From Aureimonas frigidaquae (GTDB taxonomy: Bacteria; Pseudomonadota; Alphaproteobacteria; Rhizobiales; Rhizobiaceae): a stretch of 64,000 nucleotides of DNA. The stretch spans positions 124,001 to 188,000 of the forward strand of contig NZ_BBWR01000018.1 of the NCBI RefSeq assembly GCF_001463905.1, given 5' to 3'. The translations under genes and the position numbers were made by a program. Numbering within the stretch: the stretch's first letter is position 1; each line of letters begins with the position of its first letter. A model generated the notes under the pieces. The model saw only the letters and a list, made by a program, of their open reading frames with translations, was not told the DNA's origin and made no database searches. Positions 19,477 to 27,564 of this stretch are shown here, one piece after another.

Positions 19477-19785
19477 ATGCTCGACAAACAGGCCAGACCG
19501 CGCAGCATGAACGTCGATGCGGCGGAAGGGCTTGCCATCGATGCCTTGGGCTTCCTGGCGGCCCACGAGGATGAGTTCCTGCGCTTTCTGGCCTTGTCCG
19601 GCCTAACCGTCGGCGAGTTGCGTGCTGCGGCAGGGGATGGGAACTTCCTGGCCGGGGTGCTGGATTTCGTGATGGGCAATGAGCGAACCTTGCTTTCCTT
19701 TGCCGCCCATGCGGGGATCGACCCGTCCCGCGTTGGGGCCGCCCGCCAGGCCTTGGCCGGCGCTTACGGCGTGTCGGCCGAGTGA
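19477..19785 (+). CDS. DUF3572 family protein
   Basis: A 102-residue protein of the alphaproteobacterial DUF3572 family, seen in AEGLAIDALGFLAAHEDEFLRFLALSG and VLDFVMGNERTLLSFAAHAGIDP. It is small, probably helical, and has no signal or membrane segment. It is divergent from divK, as in other Rhizobiales, with 144 bases between them. The stop overlaps the next gene as GTGA. Function unknown. Confidence 0.85.
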   Translation: MLDKQARPRSMNVDAAEGLAIDALGFLAAHEDEFLRFLALSGLTVGELRAAAGDGNFLAGVLDFVMGNERTLLSFAAHAGIDPSRVGAARQALAGAYGVSAE

Positions 19786-20462
19786 CGGCCCGCAAACCCC
19801 TGACCGTCGGCCCCGCCATGGCCGACCTGCCGGAGCACCATCCTGTGCTCCTGATCCTGGATATTGACGAGGTGGTGCTGCAGTTCATCGACCCCTTCGT
19901 CGCGCTGCTGGCCGAGCATGATGCGGGGCTGGATCCATCCGGCTTTCGGCTGACGGGTTCGGTACACTCCCTGTCGACCGGCCAGGCCCTGGGTGCCGAC
20001 AGGCTGAAGGGCCTGATGCATCAGCTCTACGAGGAACAGGATCGGCGCCAGCACCTCGTCCCCGGCGTCCGTGCGGCCCTGGACCGGCTGGCCCGACGGG
20101 CGGATATCGTCTTCCTGACGGCCATGGCGCCGCAGTGGCATGCAACACGCCGCCGCCATCTGGATGCCGTGGGTCTGCCATACCCGATGATCGCGACCGA
20201 ACGCGACAAGGGCGCCGTCATCGCCCAGTTCTACGAAACCCGGCAACGGCCATGCCTGTTCATCGACGATCTGCCGTCCAACCTTGCCGGGGTGCGCCGC
20301 AGCGCACCTGCAACGGAACTTCTGCACCTCATGGCGAGCCCGCTCTTCCGCCCCTACCTCCCGGCCCTGCCGGCCGGCGTGCACACCGCCTGCGACTGGC
20401 ACGAAGCCGAGCCCATGGTCGACGCCATTTTGGATCGCATGCTGGCGCAGGCGGCGCTCTGA
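19782..20462 (+). CDS. HAD-like hydrolase domain protein
   Basis: A 226-residue protein with haloacid-dehalogenase-type motifs in order: motif [10 protein letters not shown] (Asp27, Asp29), motif II IVFLTAM, a lysine in ERDKGAVI for motif III, and motif [11 protein letters not shown]. These would support phosphatase-type chemistry through an aspartyl phosphate, with unknown substrate. The GTG at 19782 overlaps the DUF3572 stop; an ATG at 19818 (MADLPEHH) is an alternative. dinB begins one base after the stop, so the three genes probably form a unit. Confidence 0.7.
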   Translation: MTARKPLTVGPAMADLPEHHPVLLILDIDEVVLQFIDPFVALLAEHDAGLDPSGFRLTGSVHSLSTGQALGADRLKGLMHQLYEEQDRRQHLVPGVRAALDRLARRADIVFLTAMAPQWHATRRRHLDAVGLPYPMIATERDKGAVIAQFYETRQRPCLFIDDLPSNLAGVRRSAPATELLHLMASPLFRPYLPALPAGVHTACDWHEAEPMVDAILDRMLAQAAL

Positions 20463-20463
20463 C

Positions 20464-21741
20464 ATGGTGCCGGGCGCCTTCTGCCGGGACTGCCTCACCC
20501 CGCACCGGGGCAGCCTGCGCCGCTGCGCCGCCTGCGGGAGTCCGCGCATTCTGTCCCATCCCGAGCTCGCCACCCTGTCCATCGCACATATCGATTGCGA
20601 TGCCTTCTATGCCATGGTCGAGAAACGGGACCGCCCCGATCTGGCTGACAAGCCGGTCATCATCGGCGGTGGGCGGCGCGGCGTCGTCCTGACCTGCTGC
20701 TACAATGCGCGCATCTTCGGTGTCCGGTCGGCCATGCCCATGTTCAAGGCGCTGGAACTGTGTCCACACGCCGTGATCCTGAAGCCGAACATGGCAAAAT
20801 ACGCCGAGGTCGGCCATGCGGTCCGGGAGCGGATGCGGCAGTTGACACCGCTGGTCGAGCCCTTGTCCATCGACGAAGCCTTTCTCGACCTGTCGGGCAC
20901 CGAACTCCTGCACCGCGCCACGCCCGCTCTGTCGCTCGCCCGCCTGGCGCGCGCCGTGGAGGACGAGTTCCGCATCTCCGTCTCGGTCGGCCTGTCGCAC
21001 AACAAGTTCCTGGCCAAGCTTGCGTCCGACCTCCAGAAGCCGCGCGGCTTTTCGGTCATCGGCCGTCAGGAAACCACATCCTTCCTGGCCGGATTGAAGG
21101 TTACGTCCATCTGGGGTGTGGGCAACGCCATGGCGCGGACCCTTGCCGCCGACGGCATCACCATGATCGGCCAGTTGCAGGATATGCCGGTCGAGACGCT
21201 GATGCGGCGCTATGGCGGCGTGGGGCAGAAACTGTGGCGCCTGTCGCGCGGGCTGGACGAACGCCCGGTCTCGCCGCATGGCGAAGCGCGCAGCATTTCG
21301 GCCGAAACCACCTTCGATACGGACAAGTCACGCGCCGAGGAGTTGCTGCCGATCCTGCGGCGCCTCAGCGAAAAGGTCGCCGCGCGCCTGAAGCGGACCG
21401 ATCTTGCCGGCACCACGGTCGTCCTCAAGCTCAAGACGTCCGACTTCCGCATCCGCACCCGCAACCGCAAGCTCTCCGACCCCACACGGCTGGCCGATCG
21501 CATCTTCGCGGTCGGGCGGGAGATGCTGCTGCGTGAACTCGACGGCACCCGCTTCCGCCTGATCGGCATCGGCTGCAACGAGTTCGCCCCCGCAAGCCGC
21601 GCTGACCCGCCCGATATGCTCGATCCCGGCAAGGAGAAACGCGCCAAGGCGGAAGCGGCACTCGATGCGCTGCGCAACAAGTTTGGCGATACCTCGATCG
21701 AGACGGGTTACACGTTCAGACCCCCGAAGCCAGAGGCTTAG
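20464..21741 (+). CDS. dinB: DNA polymerase IV (DinB) with N-terminal zinc ribbon
   Basis: Y-family polymerase, 425 residues. The catalytic acidic residues are in [17 protein letters not shown] and [12 protein letters not shown], followed by HhH and little-finger regions ([24 protein letters not shown]). An N-terminal four-cysteine ribbon (Cys7, Cys10, Cys21, Cys24) precedes the polymerase fold, as in other alphaproteobacterial DinB proteins. It performs error-prone bypass synthesis. The ATG at 20464 is one base after the upstream stop. No GTTC-N7-GTTC LexA site is visible directly upstream, so SOS control is not supported here. Confidence 0.94.
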   Translation: MVPGAFCRDCLTPHRGSLRRCAACGSPRILSHPELATLSIAHIDCDAFYAMVEKRDRPDLADKPVIIGGGRRGVVLTCCYNARIFGVRSAMPMFKALELCPHAVILKPNMAKYAEVGHAVRERMRQLTPLVEPLSIDEAFLDLSGTELLHRATPALSLARLARAVEDEFRISVSVGLSHNKFLAKLASDLQKPRGFSVIGRQETTSFLAGLKVTSIWGVGNAMARTLAADGITMIGQLQDMPVETLMRRYGGVGQKLWRLSRGLDERPVSPHGEARSISAETTFDTDKSRAEELLPILRRLSEKVAARLKRTDLAGTTVVLKLKTSDFRIRTRNRKLSDPTRLADRIFAVGREMLLRELDGTRFRLIGIGCNEFAPASRADPPDMLDPGKEKRAKAEAALDALRNKFGDTSIETGYTFRPPKPEA

Positions 21742-21792
21742 GACGCAGTCCGCGCTGCCGGTGCGACCTGCGCAGATGATACGGAAACGAAT

Positions 21793-22494
21793 CTACGTCA
21801 GCGACAGGTTGAAAGTCGTCGCCAATCCCCGTTCACCGGCCGGCGTGACACGCAAGGCGCGACTGTCGGGCATGCGCTCAACCCACTTCAAATCGATAAG
21901 ACGGACCAGCAGCGCGGCACCGAGCCTGCCGGCAACATGCGGCCGGCGTTCGCTCCAATCGAGGCAGGTGCGGCACAAAGGCCGCTTCGACGTACCGTCC
22001 ATGGCTGCCGTATCGATGCCGAACCCGGCGAAGAAGCGCTTGCCCTCGGCGCTGACAACACCAACGCCATCGCCCAATGTCAGGTACCCGCGCTCACAGA
22101 GCGAATCGGCGAGCGCCAGAGCCAGCTTGCCTGCGAGATGATCGTAACAGGTGCGGGCATTCCGCAACGCCGCGTCGCGCGGCCCAAGCGGGTGGTGGCG
22201 CTTTGGACCGCTTGCCGCGATCGTCATCAATGCATGGATCGCCTGCGCGACCTCCGGTGTCGCCAATCGGTAGTAGCGATGCCGCCCTTGCTTCTCCATC
22301 GCGATGAGTTCGGCGTCGGCCAGCTTGGCCAGGTGCCCGCTGGTCGTCTGCGCCGTGACGCCGGCGTGACGGGCCAGCTCCCCGGCGGTTAGAGCCTGTC
22401 CGCCCATCAATGCCGAGAGGATGTTGGCGCGGGCCGCATCGCCGATCAGTGCCCCGACCTGTGCGATGCTGTTGCCCGAAGCGATGTTTACCAT
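21793..22494 (-). CDS. ArsR-family winged-helix transcriptional regulator
   Basis: A 233-residue regulator. The N-terminal winged helix is ArsR-like: DAARANILSALMGGQALTAGELARHAGVTAQTTSGHLAKL, wing QGRHRYYRLA. The C-terminal 120 residues hold a conserved extension with CRTCLDWSERRPHVAGRLG. The cysteines there (RPLCRTCLDW) do not match a classical ArsR metal site, so the signal is unknown. It is divergent from the EamA transporter, which it probably controls; a nested dyad lies between them. Confidence 0.85.
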   Translation of the reverse strand: MVNIASGNSIAQVGALIGDAARANILSALMGGQALTAGELARHAGVTAQTTSGHLAKLADAELIAMEKQGRHRYYRLATPEVAQAIHALMTIAASGPKRHHPLGPRDAALRNARTCYDHLAGKLALALADSLCERGYLTLGDGVGVVSAEGKRFFAGFGIDTAAMDGTSKRPLCRTCLDWSERRPHVAGRLGAALLVRLIDLKWVERMPDSRALRVTPAGERGLATTFNLSLT

Positions 22495-22519
22495 GCCCCG
22501 ATCCTAATTCTCAAAGGTC

Positions 22520-22572
22520 GAACCGTCATTGGGAAAAGTTTCGGCCGTCGCCGAAGCATACCAATTCGGTTC
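22520..22572. promoter_or_regulatory. Nested dyad in the ArsR/EamA divergent region (candidate operator)
   Basis: Outer arms GAACCG-TC-ATTGG (22520-22532) and CCAAT-T-CGGTTC (22561-22572) are inverted, differing by a one-base gap. Inside lies TTCGGC-CGTC-GCCGAA (22540-22555). Both symmetries centre near 22547, midway between the two start codons. This is a plausible binding site for the adjacent regulator. Confidence 0.5.
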
Positions 22573-22614
22573 TGCGCTAAGACGCCCCTACGTCCATTAC
22601 AAGGGGCCTTATTC

Positions 22615-23514
22615 ATGACAACCGGAACACCGAGCCTATCGCGGGAACTGCTGCTGCTCCTCGCGCTCTCGACGCTGTGGGGCGCCTCCTACACCTTCAT
22701 CAAGATCGGCGTGGAGACGTTCCCGCCGATTACGCTGATCGCAGCCCGGACGCTGATCGCGGGCACCATTCTGCTGCTGGTGATCCGCTGGCGTGGGCTG
22801 ACATTTCCAAGGGACGCGGCGATCTGGCGTCGCTTTCTGTTCCAGGCATGCCTCAACAGCGTCGTCCCCTTCACCTTGATCGCCTGGGCGCAGCAGACGA
22901 CCGATGCGTCGCTTGCGGCCATCCTCAACTCGGCAACACCGATCTTCGCCTTCCTGATGACGGCCTTGCTGACGCGCCACGAGGCAGTTACCGGACGCAA
23001 GTTCCTGGGGGTCGGGCTCGGCCTGATCGGCATCTGCCTGATTATCGGCGTCCAGGCGCTCGGCGGCCTGGGACAGGAGATCGTCGCGCAGCTCGCCATC
23101 GTGGCAGCCACGACCTGCTACGCTGGCGCCGCCATCTTCGGTAAGCGCTTTTCGAACCTCGATCCGATATTGCCCGCGGCGGGATCGCTGGCCTGTGGGG
23201 CCGCGCTTCTGGTTCCGGTCAGCGTGGTCGTCGATCACCCCTGGACGCTCAGCCCCTCGACCGCCTCGACCCTTGCCCTGCTGGCGCTCGCCGTATTCTC
23301 AACCGCGCTCGCCTTCGTAATTTACTTCCGTCTCGTACAAACACTCGGTTCGGTCGGCACGACGTCGCAGGCCTATCTTCGGGTCCCGATCGGCGTTGCG
23401 ATCGGTGTCATCTTCCTGGGCGAGAGCTTGTCGCCGATGGGTTTCCTCGGCCTTCTCTTCGTCGTCACCGGCGTCGCTGCCATGACGATACCATCGCGCC
23501 GGCCCATCGCCTGA
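22615..23514 (+). CDS. EamA-type DMT-family transporter
   Basis: A 299-residue permease with ten predicted helices in two EamA repeats: the first has LWGASYTFIKIGVETFPP and WAQQTTDASLAAILNSATPIF, the second YAGAAIFGKRFSNLDP and GTTSQAYLRVPIGVAIG. Members export amino acids or other metabolites; the substrate cannot be inferred. It is divergent from the ArsR-like regulator and probably regulated by it. Confidence 0.88.
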   Translation: MTTGTPSLSRELLLLLALSTLWGASYTFIKIGVETFPPITLIAARTLIAGTILLLVIRWRGLTFPRDAAIWRRFLFQACLNSVVPFTLIAWAQQTTDASLAAILNSATPIFAFLMTALLTRHEAVTGRKFLGVGLGLIGICLIIGVQALGGLGQEIVAQLAIVAATTCYAGAAIFGKRFSNLDPILPAAGSLACGAALLVPVSVVVDHPWTLSPSTASTLALLALAVFSTALAFVIYFRLVQTLGSVGTTSQAYLRVPIGVAIGVIFLGESLSPMGFLGLLFVVTGVAAMTIPSRRPIA

Positions 23515-23701
23515 GGTGGGGGCGACAAAGCTCTATAGAACAGCCGTCTTAAAACTATGCGCGCTCATGCGCGGGGGCCTGTCATCCGCAGAGGCCATCT
23601 GCATGCGCTACGACAGCGGACTGGCACCTTTCACGGCCGGCCGCCCCTACCTGTCATGCGCGGGTCCGGCCCGTGCCCTGCCGACGCATCGGGTAGCGCT
23701 T

Positions 23702-23726
23702 GGGCAACCGGCGCTACCGGTCGCCC
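23702..23726. repeat. Hairpin in the EamA-dnaE gap
   Basis: GGGC-A-ACCGG (23702-23711) pairs with CCGGT-C-GCCC (23717-23726) around a five-base loop. No T-tract follows on either strand, so it is not a clear intrinsic terminator. It lies about 30 bases past the dnaE stop. The rest of the 242-base gap (23515-23756) shows no convincing gene. Confidence 0.5.
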
Positions 23727-23756
23727 GCGTTCCACGACGCGCAGCCTATGCCATCG

Positions 23757-26700
23757 TCAGGTCAGTTCGACGTCGAGAACCCCGGGCGCGGCCTTGATGG
23801 CGCCCGCCATTTGGGGCGATACGCGGAACCGGCCCGGCAGCACCACTTCCACTTCACGCTCGCCGCCATCCTGGATCAGCACGACGCTGACCTGGCTTTC
23901 GCCGCCCTCGGCCAGATGCCCGCGGAAACTCGCCAGCGGTTTGGCATCGCGCAGGAAGATGCGCAGCGCCTTCTGCATGCGCGCCGCCTGCATGTCGAGG
24001 CTCTCCACGGCCGAGGCCCGGAGCGAAATGCCCTCCGGTCGCTCTTCGGCGGCCACGGACACGATCACCGAGGCGCCGGGCTCCAGCATGTCACGGAAGT
24101 TGACCAGCATTTCGGTGAAGAGGACGATCTCGAACTGCCCCGTCGGATCGGAAAGCTGGACGATCCCGATCTTGCCGCCGGTGCGCGTCTTGCGTTCCTG
24201 CCGGCTCGTGACCGTTCCGGCCACGCGCCCGGCCGTGGCGCCCTTGCGCACGGCGCGCGTCAGATCCTCGTAGGATTGGACATTCAGCTTCTTGAGCGCA
24301 TCGCGATACTCGTCGAGCGGGTGGGCCGACAGGTAGAAGCCGATCGACTGGAATTCCCGCAGGAGCTTGTCGGCCGTCGTCCAGGGGGCCACGTCGTTGA
24401 GGCGCAGCGGCTCGGGCTCCGAGCCCGCCCCGCCGAACATGTCGTGCTGGCCGCTCAGGCGGCTGTCATTCACCATGATCGCATAGGCGGCCAGCCGCTC
24501 GACATTGCCGCAAAGCCGCGCCCGGTCATGTCCGAAGCAATCGAGGGCGCCGGCCGTGATGAGGCATTCCAGCGTGCGCTTGTTGATGATCTTGGGATCG
24601 ATACGGGCGCAGAAATCCTCCAGCGAGCGGTAGGGCCCGTTGGCGCGCTCGGCCACGATATGGTCCACCGCCTGCTCCCCCACGCCCTTGATGGCCGCGA
24701 GCGAGTAGAGGATGCGCCCCTTGTCCACCTCGAACGGGCGGAAGGATGTCTGGACCGAGGGCGCTACGACCTCGATCCCCAGCCGCTTGGCATCATTGCG
24801 GAAATCGTTGAGCTTGTCGGTGTTGTTCATGTCCAGCGTCATGGACGCGGCCAGGAACTCGGTCGGGTAATTCGCCTTCAGATAGGCGGTATGATAGGCG
24901 ACCAGCGCGTAGGCCGCCGCGTGGCTCTTGTTGAACCCGTAATCGGCGAACTTGGCCAGAAGGTCGAAGATCGTGTTGGCCTGGCCCTTGGGAATTCCGC
25001 GCTCCACCGCGCCGTCCACGAAGCGAACGCGCTGGACATCCATTTCGGCGCGAATTTTCTTGCCCATGGCGCGGCGCAGAAGATCGGCCTCGCCCAGCGT
25101 GTAGCCGGCCAGGACCTGGGCAATCTGCATCACCTGTTCCTGGTAGACGATCACGCCCTGCGTTTCCCGCAGGATAGGCTCGATCTTCGGGTGGATGATC
25201 TCCACCTCTTCTTCTTTGTGCTTGCGCGCATTGTAGACCGGGATGTTTTCCATCGGGCCCGGCCGGTACAGCGCCACGAGCGCAATGATATCCTCGAAAC
25301 AGTCCGGGCGCATGCCGATCAGCGCCTTGCGCATGCCGACCGATTCCACCTGGAACACGCCGACCGTCTCGCCGCGCGCCAGCATGGCGTAGCTTTCCGG
25401 GTCGTCGAGCGGAATGGTGCCGAGATCGATCGTCTGGCCGGCATGGCGGTGGATCAGCTCGACCGCGGTCTGCAGGGTCGTCAGCGTCTTCAGGCCCAGG
25501 AAGTCGAACTTGACCAGCCCGGCCTGCTCCACCCACTTCATATTGTATTGCGTCACCGGCATGTCGGAGCGCGGATCGCGATACATGGGCACGAGCTTGG
25601 ACAGGGGCCTGTCGCCGATCACGATGCCGGCCGCATGGGTGGATGCGTGCCGGTACAGCCCTTCCAGCTTGAGCGCGATGGCGATGAGGCGGTCCACCAC
25701 CTCTTCCTTCTCACGCGCTTCCTTCAGGCGCGGCTCTTCCTCCAGCGCCTGGGCGAGCGTGACGGGGTTGGCCGGATTGGCCGGGACGAGCTTGCAGAGC
25801 TTGTCGACATGGCCGTAGCTCATTTCCAGGACACGGCCCACATCGCGCAGGACGGCGCGCGCCTGCATCGACCCGAAGGTAATGATCTGCGCGACCTGCT
25901 CGCGGCCGTATTTTTCCTGGACATAGCGGATCACCTCCTCCCGCCGGTCCTGGCAGAAGTCGATGTCGAAGTCGGGCATGGACACGCGGTCCGGGTTGAG
26001 GAAGCGCTCGAAGAGGAGCGAGAAGCGCAGCGGATCCAGATCCGTGATGGTGAGCGAATAGGCCACCAGCGAGCCGGCGCCCGAACCACGGCCAGGTCCG
26101 ACAGGAATGCCGTTGGCCTTGGCCCATTTGATGAAGTCGGCAACGATCAGGAAGTAGCCGGGGAACTTCATCCGCTCGATGATCGACAGTTCGAAGGCCA
26201 GCCGCTCGCGGTACTGCTCTTCCGTCTGTCCGGGGGCCGGGCCGTGTGCACGCAAGCGGGCCTCCAGCCCCTCCTCCGCCTGCCGGCGCAGTTCCGCCGC
26301 CTCGGCGATCTCGGCCGCTTCCGCCTGTGCGTCGGCACCGGCAAAGCGCGGCAGGATGGGCTTGCGCGTCCGTGGCCGGTAGGAGCAGCGCCGCGCGATC
26401 TCGATCGTGTTGTCGAGGGCTTCCGGCAGGTCCGCGAACAAGGCCGCCATCTCGTCCTGCGACTTCAGGCAATGGTCGGAGGTCAGCCGGCGGCGATCCT
26501 CGTGGCTGACCAGGCGGTTGCTCGCCACGGCAATGAGCGCGTCATGGGCGTCGAAATCGTCCGGGCAGAAGAAGTAAGGCTCGTTGGTCGCCACCAGCGG
26601 CAGGCCCAGCTCATAGGCGAGCTCGACCGTGGGCGCTTCCGTCCGGCGCGATCGGGCGCCATGCCGCTGCAACTCCACATAGAGCCTGTCGCCGAACAGG

Positions 26701-27227
26701 GCCTGAAGGCGCTCCAGCCTTTGCCGGGCAATCGGCATGCGGCCGACGGCGATGGCGCCTCCGATCGGCCCGAGCGGCCCGCCGCTCAGGCAGATCACCC
26801 CATCGGCCATCCCCTCGATCCAGTCCACCCGGATGTGCGGCCTCTGGTCCCCCTCGTGGCGCAGATAGGCCATGGAGACGAGCTCGACGAGATTCTCGTA
26901 GCCTTTCTCCGTCGCTGCGATGAGGACGAGCGGGGCAACCTGCTGCTCCTTCTCGCGGGCCGAATCGGCATCGCCATCGCCGAAGTCGACATCGAGCTGG
27001 CAGCCGGTGATCGGCTGCAAGCCGGACTTGGCCGCCTTTTCGGAAAACTCGAGCGCGCCGAAGAGGTTGTTCGTATCGGCAATGCCGATGGCCGGGGCGC
27101 CATCGCTCTTGGCGAACTTGACGATCTGGTCGATCCGCAGCGCGCCTTCGAGGAGTGAGAAGGCACTGTGGACGCGCAGGTGGATGAACTTCAGCGCCCC
27201 TGTCGCCTGGCCCGGTGCCTCACCCAT
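23757..27227 (-). CDS. dnaE: DNA polymerase III subunit alpha
   Basis: DnaE1, 1156 residues, the replicative polymerase. It has an N-terminal PHP domain (FIHLRVHSAFSLLEG), the catalytic MPDFDIDFC near residue 417, GRGSGAGSLVAYSL, TQYNMKWVEQAGLVKFDFLGL, the tandem HhH segment, and an OB-fold (GRVAGTVTSRQERKTRTGGKIG). The ATG at 27227 is chosen because AGGAGG lies five bases upstream; the frame stays open 28 codons further without homology. Upstream on the same strand is the small LexA-box gene, with a T6 run between. Confidence 0.96.
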   Translation of the reverse strand: MGEAPGQATGALKFIHLRVHSAFSLLEGALRIDQIVKFAKSDGAPAIGIADTNNLFGALEFSEKAAKSGLQPITGCQLDVDFGDGDADSAREKEQQVAPLVLIAATEKGYENLVELVSMAYLRHEGDQRPHIRVDWIEGMADGVICLSGGPLGPIGGAIAVGRMPIARQRLERLQALFGDRLYVELQRHGARSRRTEAPTVELAYELGLPLVATNEPYFFCPDDFDAHDALIAVASNRLVSHEDRRRLTSDHCLKSQDEMAALFADLPEALDNTIEIARRCSYRPRTRKPILPRFAGADAQAEAAEIAEAAELRRQAEEGLEARLRAHGPAPGQTEEQYRERLAFELSIIERMKFPGYFLIVADFIKWAKANGIPVGPGRGSGAGSLVAYSLTITDLDPLRFSLLFERFLNPDRVSMPDFDIDFCQDRREEVIRYVQEKYGREQVAQIITFGSMQARAVLRDVGRVLEMSYGHVDKLCKLVPANPANPVTLAQALEEEPRLKEAREKEEVVDRLIAIALKLEGLYRHASTHAAGIVIGDRPLSKLVPMYRDPRSDMPVTQYNMKWVEQAGLVKFDFLGLKTLTTLQTAVELIHRHAGQTIDLGTIPLDDPESYAMLARGETVGVFQVESVGMRKALIGMRPDCFEDIIALVALYRPGPMENIPVYNARKHKEEEVEIIHPKIEPILRETQGVIVYQEQVMQIAQVLAGYTLGEADLLRRAMGKKIRAEMDVQRVRFVDGAVERGIPKGQANTIFDLLAKFADYGFNKSHAAAYALVAYHTAYLKANYPTEFLAASMTLDMNNTDKLNDFRNDAKRLGIEVVAPSVQTSFRPFEVDKGRILYSLAAIKGVGEQAVDHIVAERANGPYRSLEDFCARIDPKIINKRTLECLITAGALDCFGHDRARLCGNVERLAAYAIMVNDSRLSGQHDMFGGAGSEPEPLRLNDVAPWTTADKLLREFQSIGFYLSAHPLDEYRDALKKLNVQSYEDLTRAVRKGATAGRVAGTVTSRQERKTRTGGKIGIVQLSDPTGQFEIVLFTEMLVNFRDMLEPGASVIVSVAAEERPEGISLRASAVESLDMQAARMQKALRIFLRDAKPLASFRGHLAEGGESQVSVVLIQDGGEREVEVVLPGRFRVSPQMAGAIKAAPGVLDVELT

Positions 27228-27336
27228 AAGTGCCTCCTGCGATGCGTTCTGCGACTGAAAGGCGCGTTCCGGGTTTACCGCCGAACGGGCTGGCCTGTCT
27301 GCCCCGGACATGGCCCGTCCACGTAAAAAAGACCGA

Positions 27337-27420
27337 TCAGATCGCGTGAATGATCAGTGAGAAGCCGAGAACGAAGCCGGACAGAACGGTGAGAGAGAGA
27401 AGTTCGCGTACCACGGTCAT
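27337..27420 (-). CDS. 27-residue single-span membrane peptide, putative SOS-induced
   Basis: A short ORF with good expression signals. The ATG at 27420 follows AAAGGA with six bases of spacing; the stop is at 27337-27339. The peptide begins MTVVREL and continues as an uninterrupted hydrophobic span of about 21 residues (LLSLTVLSGFVLGFSLII, then HAI), with Arg5 and Glu6 at the N-terminal end, suggesting an N-in inner-membrane peptide. Its promoter has a consensus -35 and a GTTC-type LexA site. After the stop a T6 run (27325-27330 on the complement) may end the transcript before dnaE. The design resembles Caulobacter SidA, a 29-residue SOS-induced division inhibitor; no sequence homology is claimed. 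Confidence 0.6.
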   Translation of the reverse strand: MTVVRELLSLTVLSGFVLGFSLIIHAI

Positions 27421-27440
27421 AGGCATTCCTTTCTCTTTTC

Positions 27441-27466
27441 GTTTCCTATTTGTTCTCTTTTTGTAT
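27441..27466. promoter_or_regulatory. LexA-type operator, three 11-bp-spaced half-sites
   Basis: GTTT (27441), GTTC (27452) and GTAT (27463) occur at exact 11-base steps, giving two overlapping copies of the alphaproteobacterial LexA box GTTC-N7-GTTC: one with one mismatch (27441-27455) and one with two (27452-27466). The N7 segments are pyrimidine-rich as in known boxes. The site covers the -10 and start region of the reverse-strand promoter. Confidence 0.6.
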
Positions 27467-27477
27467 CCTCCTGTCAA
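27449..27477 (-). promoter_or_regulatory. Promoter of the small membrane peptide gene
   Basis: On the reverse strand TTGACA (27477-27472) is a perfect -35; AACAAA or ACAAAT lies 17-18 bases downstream as a weak -10. Transcription would start near 27440, giving a leader of about 20 bases. The operator occupies the spacer and start region. Confidence 0.45.
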
Positions 27478-27564
27478 CTCGGCTCTGGTGTCTGTTGCGC
27501 ACAGGGTTAACGCCGGATGGGGAGGGCCCCCGTGTTCCTGCGGGGCTTTGCGCGGTACGCCGCG

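Noticed and set aside
23516-23797. A 93-codon forward frame between EamA and dnaE
   Set aside because: No ribosome binding site, no family resemblance, and it runs into dnaE on the opposite strand.
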